Assembly (NCBI RefSeq): GCF_014333425.1
Contig: NZ_JACRYT010000002.1
Span: forward strand, 124,001-188,000
Source: Zhenpiania hominis
Lineage (GTDB): Bacteria; Bacillota; Clostridia; Peptostreptococcales; Anaerovoracaceae
Direction: 5' to 3'
Length of the DNA: 64,000 nucleotides
Notes under the pieces: generated by a model
What the model saw: the letters and a program-made list of their open reading frames with translations, nothing else
Database searches by the model: none
Told to the model about the DNA's origin: nothing
Shown: piece by piece, positions 17,454 to 25,961 of the stretch
Position numbering within the stretch: position 1 is the first letter of the stretch
How the letters are laid out: each line of letters starts with the position of its first letter
Translations under genes and position numbers: made by a program

Positions 17454-19070
17454 TTATTCGGGCAAGTCAATCTTGCCGACAAAGCTGTAATAAATCTCAA
17501 TGTCCTGCCTGCGGGTGCCGTTCTCATCATAGCTGCACTCATGCACCACAATTTTCTCGATCATTTCCCGCAAGAGAGTGGGGGTCAGTTCTTCAAAGGC
17601 AAGGTGCTTGCGGACAATGCCCATAAATTTCTCGGCGTTGACGGTAGCTGCCTGTGACTTGTCCAGTTCGGCTTGCAGGGCGGCGGCTCTCTTTTTCAGC
17701 TCCGCTTGCTCGGCTTCGTAGTCAGCCGACAGTTCCATGAAACGCTCATCGCTGATTTTGCCGTTTACATTGTCCTCATACAGCCGCTTGATAATGCGGC
17801 TGATTTCAGAAATGCGTTCCTGCGCCTGTTCAAGCTGCTTGATGGCTGCGGCGGTCTTTCGCTTGCCGCCGATCTCGTTCTGCTGGACAAGTAGTTTCAC
17901 AAACCGGCTCTCATGCTTGGCTGCGTATTCGGTCACTTGCCGGAGATTTGCCAGGACACCAGCGGTCAACAGATCGGTGCGGATAAAGTGCGCCGTACAG
18001 TTGCGGGTGCGCTTCTTGTAGCTGCCGCAGATGTAGCAGTCCTGTTTGCGGTCTTTGTTCTGATACCGCTGCTGATACAGCACATGGCCGCAGTCGGCGC
18101 AGAACAAAATCCCGGAGAACAGCCCCACTTCATCGTAGCGGTTCGGGCGTTTGCGCTGTTTGCGTAACTCCTGCACCCGTTCCCATGTTTCCTTGTCGAT
18201 GATCGGCTCATGGTGGTTCTCGAAAATGGCCTGCTTCTCGACGGGGTTCTCTATGCTGTGCTTGACCTTATAAGAAGGCTTTTCCGTTTTGAAGTTCACC
18301 AGACATCCGGTGTACTCTCGGTTTTCGAGGATATGAACGACGGTGTTGGTCGCCCATTTGCACTCATAGCCTGGGTGATAACGGCGGGTGCTGCCTGTCC
18401 GCTGATATTCCAGCGTCCCCGGCGTGGGGATTTGCTGCTCCGTCAGCATACGGGCAATCTTGGTCGGGCCGTTCCCGGCAAGGCAAAGCTGGTAAATCTG
18501 CTGCACCACCGGGGCGGCTTCCTCGTCTATAATAAAATTCTCGTCCTCGTCCATCACATAGCCGTAAACCGGCTTGCTGGTAACAGGCTTGCCGCTCATG
18601 CCTTTTGACTTTTTCACTGCCTTGATTTTCTTGCTCGTATCTCTCACCAGCCATTCATTGAACAGATTTCGCAGCGGGGTAAAATCGTTGTCCATGCCCT
18701 CGCTGGCACTGTCCACATTATCGTTGACAGCGATAAAACGCACACCCTTTTGAGGGAACAGCATTTCCGTGTAAAACCCTACCTGCAAGTAGTTTCGCCC
18801 TAACCGGCTCATGTCCTTGACGATGACCGTACCCACTTTCCCGGCTTCAATGTCCGCAAGCATGGCTTGAAATCCGGGCCGCTGGAAGTTCGCGCCGGAA
18901 AAACCGTCGTCGGTGTACCAGCGCAGATTGGTAAAGCCGTTCTGTTTTGCGTAGGTTTCGAGTATCCTTTTTTGGTTCGATATGGAATTACTCTCGCCTT
19001 GCAATTCATCCTCGTGGGACAATCTCGGATAAAGGGCGGTAATGAGGTTTTGGGTGGCTTGTCTTAACAT
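17454..19070 (-). CDS. Large serine recombinase of IME-A
   Basis: A 538-aa TnpX/TndX-like recombinase that should excise and integrate IME-A. The resolvase domain has catalytic Ser in YPRLSHEDE (about residue 18) and the DMSRLGRN motif near residue 86. The recombinase domain has the zinc ribbon CADCG ... CYICG at about 327-350, and the C-terminal half has a coiled coil (about 390-480). It is shorter than the 626-aa IME-B enzyme. It is the last gene at the left end, reading toward the boundary. Confidence 0.93.
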   Translation of the reverse strand: MLRQATQNLITALYPRLSHEDELQGESNSISNQKRILETYAKQNGFTNLRWYTDDGFSGANFQRPGFQAMLADIEAGKVGTVIVKDMSRLGRNYLQVGFYTEMLFPQKGVRFIAVNDNVDSASEGMDNDFTPLRNLFNEWLVRDTSKKIKAVKKSKGMSGKPVTSKPVYGYVMDEDENFIIDEEAAPVVQQIYQLCLAGNGPTKIARMLTEQQIPTPGTLEYQRTGSTRRYHPGYECKWATNTVVHILENREYTGCLVNFKTEKPSYKVKHSIENPVEKQAIFENHHEPIIDKETWERVQELRKQRKRPNRYDEVGLFSGILFCADCGHVLYQQRYQNKDRKQDCYICGSYKKRTRNCTAHFIRTDLLTAGVLANLRQVTEYAAKHESRFVKLLVQQNEIGGKRKTAAAIKQLEQAQERISEISRIIKRLYEDNVNGKISDERFMELSADYEAEQAELKKRAAALQAELDKSQAATVNAEKFMGIVRKHLAFEELTPTLLREMIEKIVVHECSYDENGTRRQDIEIYYSFVGKIDLPE

Positions 19071-19295
19071 AAAATCCTCCGTTTCCGACAGCCAGCCCCA
19101 CTATTCCGTGGTTTCATTGTACCACGGAACGGCGGGGGCTGTACAGCGGCAAAAGCGTTAAATTTGCTTCTTTACAGCTTTTCAATTTTCCGATTTTTAT
19201 GGTATGGGTTGTCGTCCCATATTTGCAGTAGAAAAGTTCATAACTCCGTGGTATACTCTGATTTAACAAAAAAATCAGAAGTTAAAGGAGAAAAC

Positions 19296-19496
19296 ATGAA
19301 GTATACAATAGATGAATTAACCGCGGCCAAAAGGCAAATTGATTCAACTCTGCACAAGCTAAGAGAAACAGTAAAAACATTTGAATCAAAGGATAATTCC
19401 GAGCGTTATAAATCACAAATCACATTGGCAAAGAGAAGAATAAAAGCCTTTGAAATTGCAAATTATTTTATAGAGAATGAGATTAAGAATTGCTAA
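19296..19496 (+). CDS. Small helical IME-A protein, unknown
   Basis: A 66-aa, lysine-rich, helical protein starting MKYTIDELTAAKRQ with an ideal AAAGGAG site 6 bases upstream; the longer frame upstream lacks a site. It is one of very few plus-strand genes inside IME-A, divergent from the recombinase gene (225 bases apart), and it is AT-rich. Small divergent proteins next to recombinases are sometimes excision factors or regulators, but no DNA-binding motif is clear here. Confidence 0.6.
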   Translation: MKYTIDELTAAKRQIDSTLHKLRETVKTFESKDNSERYKSQITLAKRRIKAFEIANYFIENEIKNC

Positions 19497-19560
19497 AGCA
19501 CTTCCGATTTTCGTTCCAGCGGTCATGCTCCCTGGCATGGCCGCTTTTCCATGCCCCGGT

Positions 19561-19755
19561 TCACGCCGGATAAGTCGGCTCCTGTGTAGCAGCGGCTTCC
19601 GCTTCCAGTACCCGCGCCATTTTGTCGGCGGCTGTGGTTGTGGTGTCTTTCTTGAAATAGCCGGACACGACAAGGACGGAATTGCCCATGCGGATTTCCG
19701 TCACACAGTCAGGGCGGCGGGTGGTGCGGGTGTCGTGCTGCTTGTTATCTGCCAT
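19561..19755 (-). CDS. TnpW-family small protein of IME-A
   Basis: A 64-aa protein with the core TEIRMGNSVLVVSGYFKKD, a short strand-rich domain, then AADKMARVLEAE. The start at 19755 has a good GAAAGGAG site. IME-B has the same type of protein at 30101-30292 (IGKTTYKVRVHFSDTSTETM), also next to its DnaC-like gene. The family is annotated in databases as transposon-encoded TnpW; its function is unknown. Confidence 0.75.
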   Translation of the reverse strand: MADNKQHDTRTTRRPDCVTEIRMGNSVLVVSGYFKKDTTTTAADKMARVLEAEAAATQEPTYPA

Positions 19756-19769
19756 AGGCAATACTCCTT

Positions 19770-20612
19770 TCAGTCGGTAATCAGTTTCTTCATGCTCTCC
19801 ATTTTCCGCTTGGCGGTTTCCTGCCGGAAGTTGTCGCCGGTAAAGCGTACCGGGACGCACATGGAAAGCAGGCGGTCATAAATCCGGGAATGGGCGGTGT
19901 CCTCCGGGTTGTGCAGGTCGTCCAGCGTAAGGTTGGTCGTGACGATCAGCGGCTTGCCGCTGCGGTAACGGCTGTCAATCACATTGAACACCTGTTCCAG
20001 CCCGTATTCCGTCCCGCGTTCCATGCCGAAGTCGTCAAGGATCAGCAGCGGATAACGACAAAGGCGGGAAATGTACTCGTTGCGCCCCTCAAAGCTGGCG
20101 GCAAGGTCATTGAGGATAAGAGCAAAGTTCGTCATGCGGACGGGGATTTCTTTCTCCATGAGGGCGTTTGCGATACAGCCTGCAAGGTAGCTTTTGCCGG
20201 TGCCTACGCCGCCCCAGAACAGGCAGCCGATATTGTCTGTCCGCATATCTTCCCAATGCTCCACATACCGGCGGGCAAGCCCGGTCTGCGGGTTCCTGCC
20301 GTTGTCGTTCTCGAAAGTCCAGTCCCGCATGGTGGGGTCGGTAAAGCCCCGGCGTTTCAGTTCTTCCACGGTGTCAAGGTGTCTGCGCCGCTTTTCGGCG
20401 GCTTCCCGTTCCTCGCGGGCGGTTCTCTGGCAGTCGCACTCTGCCGGGTGGCGGTCGCGCCCGAAGATAGCGGCCTTATCCGGCGCAAAATAGGCTTCTT
20501 TCGGCTTGCGGCACTTGCCGCAGTACAGTAAACCGTCCTCGCCGGTGTAGTCCTCCGGCTCCGGGATGGTGGTCGTCATATTCTCCAAAACCGCGTTGAT
20601 TTCATTCTTCAT
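19770..20612 (-). CDS. DnaC-like helicase loader ATPase of IME-A
   Basis: A 280-aa AAA+ ATPase with an N-terminal zinc-binding region (CGKCRKP ... CDCQ), Walker A GGVGTGKSYLAG at about residue 140, and Walker B LLILDDFG near 198. DnaC/IstB-like proteins load the replicative helicase, here presumably at the IME-A origin. The start at 20612 has GGAGGGC upstream and overlaps the Rep stop by 4 bases, so Rep and loader are coupled. Its IME-B counterpart is at 30336-31199. Confidence 0.88.
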   Translation of the reverse strand: MKNEINAVLENMTTTIPEPEDYTGEDGLLYCGKCRKPKEAYFAPDKAAIFGRDRHPAECDCQRTAREEREAAEKRRRHLDTVEELKRRGFTDPTMRDWTFENDNGRNPQTGLARRYVEHWEDMRTDNIGCLFWGGVGTGKSYLAGCIANALMEKEIPVRMTNFALILNDLAASFEGRNEYISRLCRYPLLILDDFGMERGTEYGLEQVFNVIDSRYRSGKPLIVTTNLTLDDLHNPEDTAHSRIYDRLLSMCVPVRFTGDNFRQETAKRKMESMKKLITD

Positions 20613-21403
20613 AAACTCTCGCCCTCCTTGCATGAGTAGTCTGGTATGCCCTTTTTAGGGGCTTCCTTTTTGTCGTTCCCCGCCCATATCCGCAGGGCGG
20701 CGGCATAGTTCTGGTAGCTTTTCCCGTTGGCGGCAAGGTAGCGGCTCATTTCCTCGATGAACCGTTCCAGCCTGTCAGGGTACTCTGCCTGCAACTCGTC
20801 GTATTCGGTCTGTGACAGAAAAATATTTCCATATCGGCCATAGGGCGCGGACGGCCCCCCACTCACTCCCTTTGTTTGGCTCTCTGTAAGGTTGTTTATA
20901 GTAGTTTGGTTAGGGGACGGTTTTCCGACCATCATAAGGTCGGTTTTCTGACCATCAGTAGGACGGTTTTCCGGCTCTATGAGGGGCGGACTTCCGGCCA
21001 TCAGTTGGTCTGAAAACTGTACCTGTGGCACTGGCGGTACTTTGACATAAAGCCGGTTCGGTGCGGAGAAGCCGCCCCGTTCCCGTTCCAACAGCCCCGC
21101 CGTGTCCAGTTCATTAAGCGCCCCCTTGATGGTGGTGCTGCCTTTATCCAGTATTTCTGCTATCTCCGCGATGGGATAGATAATATAAATCCTGCCCTCG
21201 TCGTCCAGCCACTTGTTTTTCTGGGAGAGGGTGGAACGGTCTAACAGCAGCGAATACAGCAGCTTGGCGGTCTGTGAAATCTCCATTTTCAGCAGGAAAC
21301 GGGGATACGGCAGATAGGCGGGCAGCCGCGTGTCTGCCCTGATATAATCAGCGATAGGATCACCTCCCTGTGTTCGGGTTGATTTTGGCGTATTGTCACG
21401 CAT
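20609..21403 (-). CDS. Replication initiator of IME-A
   Basis: About 264 aa. Residues about 25-130 form a winged-helix RepA-type domain (FLLKMEISQTAKLLYSLLLDR ... IAEILDKGSTTIKGALNEL); the middle is low complexity; the C-terminus (GRYGNIFLSQTEYDELQ ... ALRIWAG) matches the tail of the IME-B initiator (31196-31948), although the two N-terminal domains differ. The ATG at 21403 starts MRDNTPKS; a strong GGGAGGTGATC inside the gene is not followed by a usable start codon. The gene contains tandem iterons (20915-21006). Confidence 0.82.
   Translation of the reverse strand: MRDNTPKSTRTQGGDPIADYIRADTRLPAYLPYPRFLLKMEISQTAKLLYSLLLDRSTLSQKNKWLDDEGRIYIIYPIAEIAEILDKGSTTIKGALNELDTAGLLERERGGFSAPNRLYVKVPPVPQVQFSDQLMAGSPPLIEPENRPTDGQKTDLMMVGKPSPNQTTINNLTESQTKGVSGGPSAPYGRYGNIFLSQTEYDELQAEYPDRLERFIEEMSRYLAANGKSYQNYAAALRIWAGNDKKEAPKKGIPDYSCKEGESL
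20915..21006. repeat. Four tandem 23-bp iterons inside the IME-A rep gene
   Basis: Four head-to-tail 23-base units start at 20915, 20938, 20961 and 20984; a partial fifth follows. Each has a dyad of the form GGTCGG-TTTT-CTGACC. Because 23 is not a multiple of three, the encoded peptide changes frame between units, so the repetition is kept at DNA level. This is the classic form of initiator binding sites at an origin. Confidence 0.8.
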
Positions 21404-21475
21404 TAAAACGCCGTTTCCGGGGGAAAAGGATAAATGTATCGCGTACCCTTTGACACCCACGAAAAAAGCCTTGAT
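21404..21475 (-). promoter_or_regulatory. Conserved intergenic element before the IME-A rep gene
   Basis: On the minus strand the segment shares blocks in the same order with 31,949-32,060 of IME-B: TAAAT-AAGG-CTTTTTTCG, GGGTGTC, ATTTATCCT, CCCCC-AAACGG and TAATGCG. It separates the Cys-rich gene from rep in both elements. It may be a leader, an operator or part of an origin; the sequence does not decide. Confidence 0.5.
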
Positions 21476-21862
21476 TTATGCGGGTTTGAAAGGCTCTAAA
21501 GCGTGACATCTCTGCCTTTGTTTCCGCTTTCTCTCGGCGGCTTTGATTTTCTTCATGCGCCCGGCGCAGTCGGGGCAGTATTTTCCCCGGTTGGATTTGG
21601 GGACAAAGGCCGCCCCGCAGACGGCACACCGTTTCCGGCTTCCCCGGCACAAGAGGGCTGCGGCCAGCTCCCCGTCAAGGGGCAGGACAGCCACACGGAA
21701 CCAGTGGCACATGAGGGAAAAGGAAATGCTCTGGACGCACACGCAAGGCTCCCCGTCGTCCAATAGCAGGCAGTTCCCCTCATCGTAGTTACAGCACTCA
21801 TGTACCAGCCGCCGCGCCCGCCGGTGCTGGCGGTAGTCCATGTGGGGCAGGTTATCGCTCAT
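21476..21862 (-). CDS. Cysteine-rich VLP-type protein of IME-A
   Basis: A 128-aa paralogue of the ICE (6302-6670) and IME-B (32061-32459) proteins: CCNYDEGNC ... CVCVQSISFSLMC, AVLPLDGEL, then CAVCG ... YCPDC, and a basic tail. The start at 21862 overlaps the relaxase stop by 11 bases. Function unknown; position between relaxase and rep is the same in both IMEs. Confidence 0.8.
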   Translation of the reverse strand: MSDNLPHMDYRQHRRARRLVHECCNYDEGNCLLLDDGEPCVCVQSISFSLMCHWFRVAVLPLDGELAAALLCRGSRKRCAVCGAAFVPKSNRGKYCPDCAGRMKKIKAAERKRKQRQRCHALEPFKPA

Positions 21863-23486
21863 GGCTCTGCTCCTTTCTGCGGTGCGGCTCGTCCCGGCGC
21901 AAAATCTGGTCGATGTTCCGCTTGACGGTCTGCAACTCCTTGAACCGCTGTTTCTGTTCGTGATAGGTGTTATACAGGCCGTCTTTCTCGGAGATAAGCT
22001 GCTCGATCTCGGCCTGCAACGCTTTCCGGGCGGGCAGCTTGGTAATGCCATGCGCCTTGAAATACCGGGCTGCTGCGTCGGCTATGATAAAATCGCTCTC
22101 ATGGGCCTGCCGGTATGCGGCGCGGGCTTTCTCGGATTTCTGTGCCCGCAGCCCGTCGCGGGCGGCCTTGGTCTGGGCGTAGGCCAACACCTGCCGCTGC
22201 AACTTCTTTTTCCCTTGCAGCTTCGTTTCCAGTGCTTTCAGTTCGCCGCTGGTCTGGCGCATTTTCTGATAGGCGGTGTCAACGGCGGCTTCTAACTGCT
22301 CCGGGGAAGTAAAGCCGTATTGCTGGTAGACGGACAGCGTTTTGGCGGCCTGCTTCAGATTGTGTATCTTCGCCCAGCGTTCATAGCCCCGGCCTTTGCC
22401 CTCGGCCATTTTCTGCTCAATGTCCACAAGCCGCTGCACTCCGTCCTGTTTCGGGGCGGCTATCTCGGCTCTGGCAACCTGCAAGCGGTCTTTTATGGTG
22501 CGTGGGGGATCGGGGGATCTGGCTGGCGCTTCGGCTGCTCTGGCGGCGTTTTGCTCTAAAACGGCAAAGACAGCGGCGCGGTCAAAATCGTCGCCCAGCT
22601 TCCGGGCGGTAATTGGCTTTGTCCTGTCCGGCGTGAGGTAGGAAAGCCGCCCCCGGCTCTCCTTGACGGTCACACCCTCCTGCAGCAACAGAGAGGAAAA
22701 CTCGTCAAAGCTGGCGGCGGTGGCAAGGGCTTTCCGTAGGGTCTGCCGCAGCTTCTCCTTGTTCGTTTCAAACTTGGTCTGCCGGGGCGTGATACTATCG
22801 GCAATCATGGGGGCGTTCTGCTTGTCCAGCGCGGCCTGTCCCTTTTTCTGCGCCCAATACTCCCGGTCGGTGACGCGGTTCTTGCTGCCGTTCAAGAGGT
22901 CGATTTGATAAAGCCCCTCCCGGTGGCACATCTCCATGACTTCGGATTTGAAGTAGCGCAGGGCAGCGTCGGTACATCGGTGCTTGCAGCCGACTTTCGT
23001 ATCGGCCGGCCTGTCCATGTAGGGCAGGAACGGCACTTCCTCAATCCGCAGGCTGTTTATGACGATATGCACATGAATGTTGCCGCTGTGGTTATGCCCG
23101 TCCGGGTGGGTGCAGACAAGGGCCTGGTGGCCGGGAAAATGCTCTTTACAGAATTGTTCCCCCAACGCCTGCGCCCGGTCTACGGTCAGGCCGTTGTCCG
23201 GCCCGTCCCGCGGGTCAAAGCTGATGATGTAGTGGTGGCTTTTCACATCTTCCCGCCGCTGGTTTTTCTGATAGCGGAGATTGGCCCGCATACACGCAAC
23301 GGCAAAATCCTCCCCGTCGCAGTTCAGCGTGGACAGCCGGTAGTCCTCGCGGGGGATAAGCCTGCCGGTTTCATCAAGGACGGGCTTCATGGTAAACTCG
23401 TCATGCTCAAAGAGAAGATATTGCTCGGCGGCTCCGTAGTCGGCGTTTTTAGAGTTGATATGCTTGAGTGTTGCCAACCGCGTCAC
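21852..23486 (-). CDS. MobP-type relaxase of IME-A
   Basis: A 544-aa relaxase. The histidine triad is in HNHSGNIHVHIVIN at about residues 126-139. The C-terminal half is coiled coil and includes YERWAKIHNLKQAAK, shared with the ICE relaxase (399-1733), which shows kinship of the two mobilization systems. It overlaps mobC by 38 bases. It should nick the oriT-like site at 23.9 kb and let IME-A use a helper T4SS. Confidence 0.92.
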   Translation of the reverse strand: MTRLATLKHINSKNADYGAAEQYLLFEHDEFTMKPVLDETGRLIPREDYRLSTLNCDGEDFAVACMRANLRYQKNQRREDVKSHHYIISFDPRDGPDNGLTVDRAQALGEQFCKEHFPGHQALVCTHPDGHNHSGNIHVHIVINSLRIEEVPFLPYMDRPADTKVGCKHRCTDAALRYFKSEVMEMCHREGLYQIDLLNGSKNRVTDREYWAQKKGQAALDKQNAPMIADSITPRQTKFETNKEKLRQTLRKALATAASFDEFSSLLLQEGVTVKESRGRLSYLTPDRTKPITARKLGDDFDRAAVFAVLEQNAARAAEAPARSPDPPRTIKDRLQVARAEIAAPKQDGVQRLVDIEQKMAEGKGRGYERWAKIHNLKQAAKTLSVYQQYGFTSPEQLEAAVDTAYQKMRQTSGELKALETKLQGKKKLQRQVLAYAQTKAARDGLRAQKSEKARAAYRQAHESDFIIADAAARYFKAHGITKLPARKALQAEIEQLISEKDGLYNTYHEQKQRFKELQTVKRNIDQILRRDEPHRRKEQSHER

Positions 23487-23847
23487 CTACTTTCTTGAGG
23501 ACTTCATACTTGAGGACGGCAAGGTCGGATATGGCGGCGCGTACCTCGCCGGAAAGGGTGTTGTAGGGTACGCCGTATTCGTTCAGATACCGGGCAATCT
23601 GATTGAGGTTGCCGCCGATCCTGCCGTACTCGGCTGTCAGCTTCCCGACAGCGGAAAGCAACTCGTCATTGACCGACGACACATGGACAACCGGGCGTAT
23701 GGTCGCCCGCCGTATCGCCTGCCGGAGAAATTCGGACTGGCTGATACCATAGGGCGCAAGCCGCGCTGTGAAGTCGGCATACTCATCTTCGGACAGCCGG
23801 GTTTTCACAACGCGGCTGCGGTGGGGCGTGTTGTATTTCTTTCGCAT
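23449..23847 (-). CDS. mobC: MobC-like relaxosome protein of IME-A
   Basis: A 132-aa basic protein: ribbon-helix-helix-like N-terminus (VVKTRLSEDEYADFTARLAP) and MobC core GRIGGNLNQIARYLNEYG at about 88-105. The start at 23847 has a perfect AGGAGGT site; the longer frame runs into oriT-like sequence. It overlaps the relaxase start, so both are made together. Confidence 0.9.
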   Translation of the reverse strand: MRKKYNTPHRSRVVKTRLSEDEYADFTARLAPYGISQSEFLRQAIRRATIRPVVHVSSVNDELLSAVGKLTAEYGRIGGNLNQIARYLNEYGVPYNTLSGEVRAAISDLAVLKYEVLKKVGDAVGNTQAYQL

Positions 23848-24275
23848 GGTGTGACCTCCTTTCTCGCCCGTAAGGGCGCATGAGCAGGGTTTGGGGAAGG
23901 CACTCCCCAACAAGTTTCCCGCGAGGGGCAAAACTGCAGAATTGCGGATTTTGGCACCGTGGTAGAAACTTGCTCTCCGTGACTGCAAACTTTCTCTCAC
24001 TTCCGTCCGCCACTTTTTTGGAAAACTGCAACCACAAAAGTTTGTTTCTCTTTTTCTGCTACTACTAATCCTGTAAAGGGCATTCCTGCCCGCTTTCGCT
24101 AAAATGACACCGGACGCAGTGGTTTCTACCCGGTGTTGGAGAAATCCTTTCTCTTTGCCCTCTACTACGGGTAAATGCTCCAAATGCCAAACACCAGGGC
24201 AGAAAAATTCCCTCCTCGCTTACTACTACAACCGGCAGGGGGCAAAATGGCCGGGAGCGGAGCCGGACAACAAAA
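23848..24275. other. IME-A oriT-like region
   Basis: No gene is supported here. On the minus strand, about 40 bases upstream of mobC, TTGGGGA and TCCCCAA (23891-23910) form a 7-bp dyad, preceded by CTTGTTGGGG and followed by CCCAAACCC. That matches the ICE blocks (CTTGTTGGGATAATCCCAAACCC) and is the best oriT candidate. The rest is AT-rich with no clear reading frame. Confidence 0.55.
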
Positions 24276-24309
24276 AAAGCAGTAAATCTTTTTCAAGACT
24301 TACTGCTTT
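24276..24309 (-). terminator. Terminator after the HTH/sigma-like pair of IME-A
   Basis: AAAGCAGTAAATCTT pairs with AAGACTTACTGCTTT (one mismatch), followed on the minus strand by a T7 run. It lies 36 bases after the stop of the 24345 gene. Confidence 0.8.
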
Positions 24310-24344
24310 CGCTGGCCGCGTCGGTGGCGGCTGGTATTCAGTTT

Positions 24345-24557
24345 TTATGACTTGTCCGGTGGTTCGTCAAGCCGGAACTTGAATTGACAGTCAATTAACC
24401 GCTGCTTTACATAGTCCTCCACCTCGGCGTTGACCTGCCCGTTCACTTTTGAGAAATAGCGGATATATCCGGCGTAGTGGAGCAGGACAGCGTTCACGGC
24501 TTCTGGGTCGCCCTCACGGGCTTTGAGGATTGTTTCATAGGGGAGAAGTCTACTCAT
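24345..24557 (-). CDS. Small helix-turn-helix protein (Tn916 Orf8-like)
   Basis: A 70-aa protein, YETILKAREGDPEAVNAVLLHYAGYIRYFSK, of the HTH_16 type found next to sigma-like proteins in Tn916-family and related elements. It overlaps the sigma-like gene by 8 bases and ends at a terminator. It probably regulates mobility genes together with its partner, by analogy with Tn916 orf7/orf8. Confidence 0.8.
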   Translation of the reverse strand: MSRLLPYETILKAREGDPEAVNAVLLHYAGYIRYFSKVNGQVNAEVEDYVKQRLIDCQFKFRLDEPPDKS

Positions 24558-24972
24558 ACCGGCTCACCCCCATTTCTTCGCGTAGCCGCTGCAAGGCAAG
24601 CTGGATATGCCGCCCCGCTGTGCTGCGTGACCGGCCAATACACGCGCCGATCACGCGCTGCGGCTGGCGCAGAAAGTAATAGCGCAGGATTTCTTCCCGC
24701 GTCTGCTCCGGCAAAACAGAGATCGCGTCGGCAAGGGCGGCGTTGCAGAGCAGGACGGTCTGACCGCAGACGGTAAATGGGTATTCCTCGTCCGGCTCCG
24801 ACGCGGCAAACTGGACAAACTTCTCGTTCATCAGATAGTCAAGGGAAACTTGCCGTTCCCATTGCCGTTTAAGCTTCAAAATCTTGTCCAAGGCGGCACA
24901 GCGGATAACAGTCTTGCAAAAGGCGTTGTACCTGCGCTGGATATATTCTTGATAGGCTATCTGGTCGGTCAT
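24550..24972 (-). CDS. Sigma-70-like regulator of IME-A
   Basis: A 140-aa protein whose C-terminal half resembles sigma region 4: LPEQTREEILRYYFLRQPQRVIGACIGRSRSTAGRHIQLALQRLREEM, with the helix-turn-helix at about 100-128 (motif given in parts by position). The start at 24972 has AAAGGGG upstream. Tn916 Orf7 is the best known member of the type. It is transcribed just ahead of the HTH protein, downstream of the tet(W) block. Confidence 0.8.
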   Translation of the reverse strand: MTDQIAYQEYIQRRYNAFCKTVIRCAALDKILKLKRQWERQVSLDYLMNEKFVQFAASEPDEEYPFTVCGQTVLLCNAALADAISVLPEQTREEILRYYFLRQPQRVIGACIGRSRSTAGRHIQLALQRLREEMGVSRYE

Positions 24973-25143
24973 GGAAATTCCCCTTTCTGAATAATAGTGC
25001 GGGGCGGTGGCACTTCTTGCTGTCGCCCCTTGATTGCCTACCAGCAAAGGCGGGCGGGGCTGTCAACGGCTGCGCATATGCGCCGTTCATCTTGACCGTT
25101 GACTGGCTCGGCTGGGTTTGCTATTTACCCGACAAACTTGAAT

Positions 25144-25911
25144 TTATTTTAAGCTATCACGTTTTACCTTCTTAAGCCTTACTATCATTACCATAGGAAT
25201 TTCTTTGTTGGTTTTAAAACATTCTTCATAAAATCCATCAATGACAAATCCAGCTCTAAAACAAAGGTTAAAAATATCTTGTATGGAACGATGATAATAA
25301 ATCTGCTCTTTCGGTTGCCCTTCAATCGCTATATCATAGTAACTGTGCGGTGTCATATATTTTTCAGTCAACGTGACAAAACAAGGGTGTTGCGTTGCAA
25401 AGACAAAAATTCCGCTTTCCTGCAACAGTTCATAAACAGCCATAAGAAGTGGTTCAATATCCGTAATATCCATAATTGCCATATTAGAAACTGCTTTCGT
25501 AAAGGCTCGATTTCTTTTTAATTCTAATATACTTTTTCTATCGGTCGCATCCGCCACACAAAATTCAATTTGTTTTGCATATTGTGATTGCCGTCTTTTA
25601 GCCAATTCTATCATTTTTTTGCTGTAATCAAAAGCGACAACCGAAGCGCCTCTTTGTGCAAGATACGAAGAATAATTTCCATTGCCACACGCAATATCCA
25701 AAATGTAATCCGCAGGATTAGGAGATAGAAGTTCCGTTACTTTGGGACGCACTACCTCTCTGTGAAATTCATTAGATTCGTCACCCATTGCATTATCCCA
25801 AAATTGTGCGTTCTCCTCCCAGATTTTTTTACTTTCCTCTGTTCCCATGTTCTCTCCCACTCCCCAAATTTGCTTTTTTGCTTCCATTAAATCTTCCTTA
25901 CTATATTCCAT
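25144..25911 (-). CDS. Class I SAM-dependent methyltransferase, accessory gene next to tet(W)
   Basis: A 255-aa Rossmann methyltransferase: motif I LDIACGNGNYSSYLA near residue 71, motif II acidic VVAFDYSKKM. The start at 25911 has a GGAGGGT site. It ends in the gap before the sigma-like gene and begins 50 bases after the tet(W) stop, so both may be on one mRNA. It is clearly more AT-rich than its neighbours, a sign of separate acquisition. The substrate is unknown; it is not one of the rRNA methylases I recognise. Confidence 0.82.
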   Translation of the reverse strand: MEYSKEDLMEAKKQIWGVGENMGTEESKKIWEENAQFWDNAMGDESNEFHREVVRPKVTELLSPNPADYILDIACGNGNYSSYLAQRGASVVAFDYSKKMIELAKRRQSQYAKQIEFCVADATDRKSILELKRNRAFTKAVSNMAIMDITDIEPLLMAVYELLQESGIFVFATQHPCFVTLTEKYMTPHSYYDIAIEGQPKEQIYYHRSIQDIFNLCFRAGFVIDGFYEECFKTNKEIPMVMIVRLKKVKRDSLK

Positions 25912-25961
25912 TGTTACCCTCCATAACTTCTGATTGTTGCCGTCTTGACGATTATGTATCT

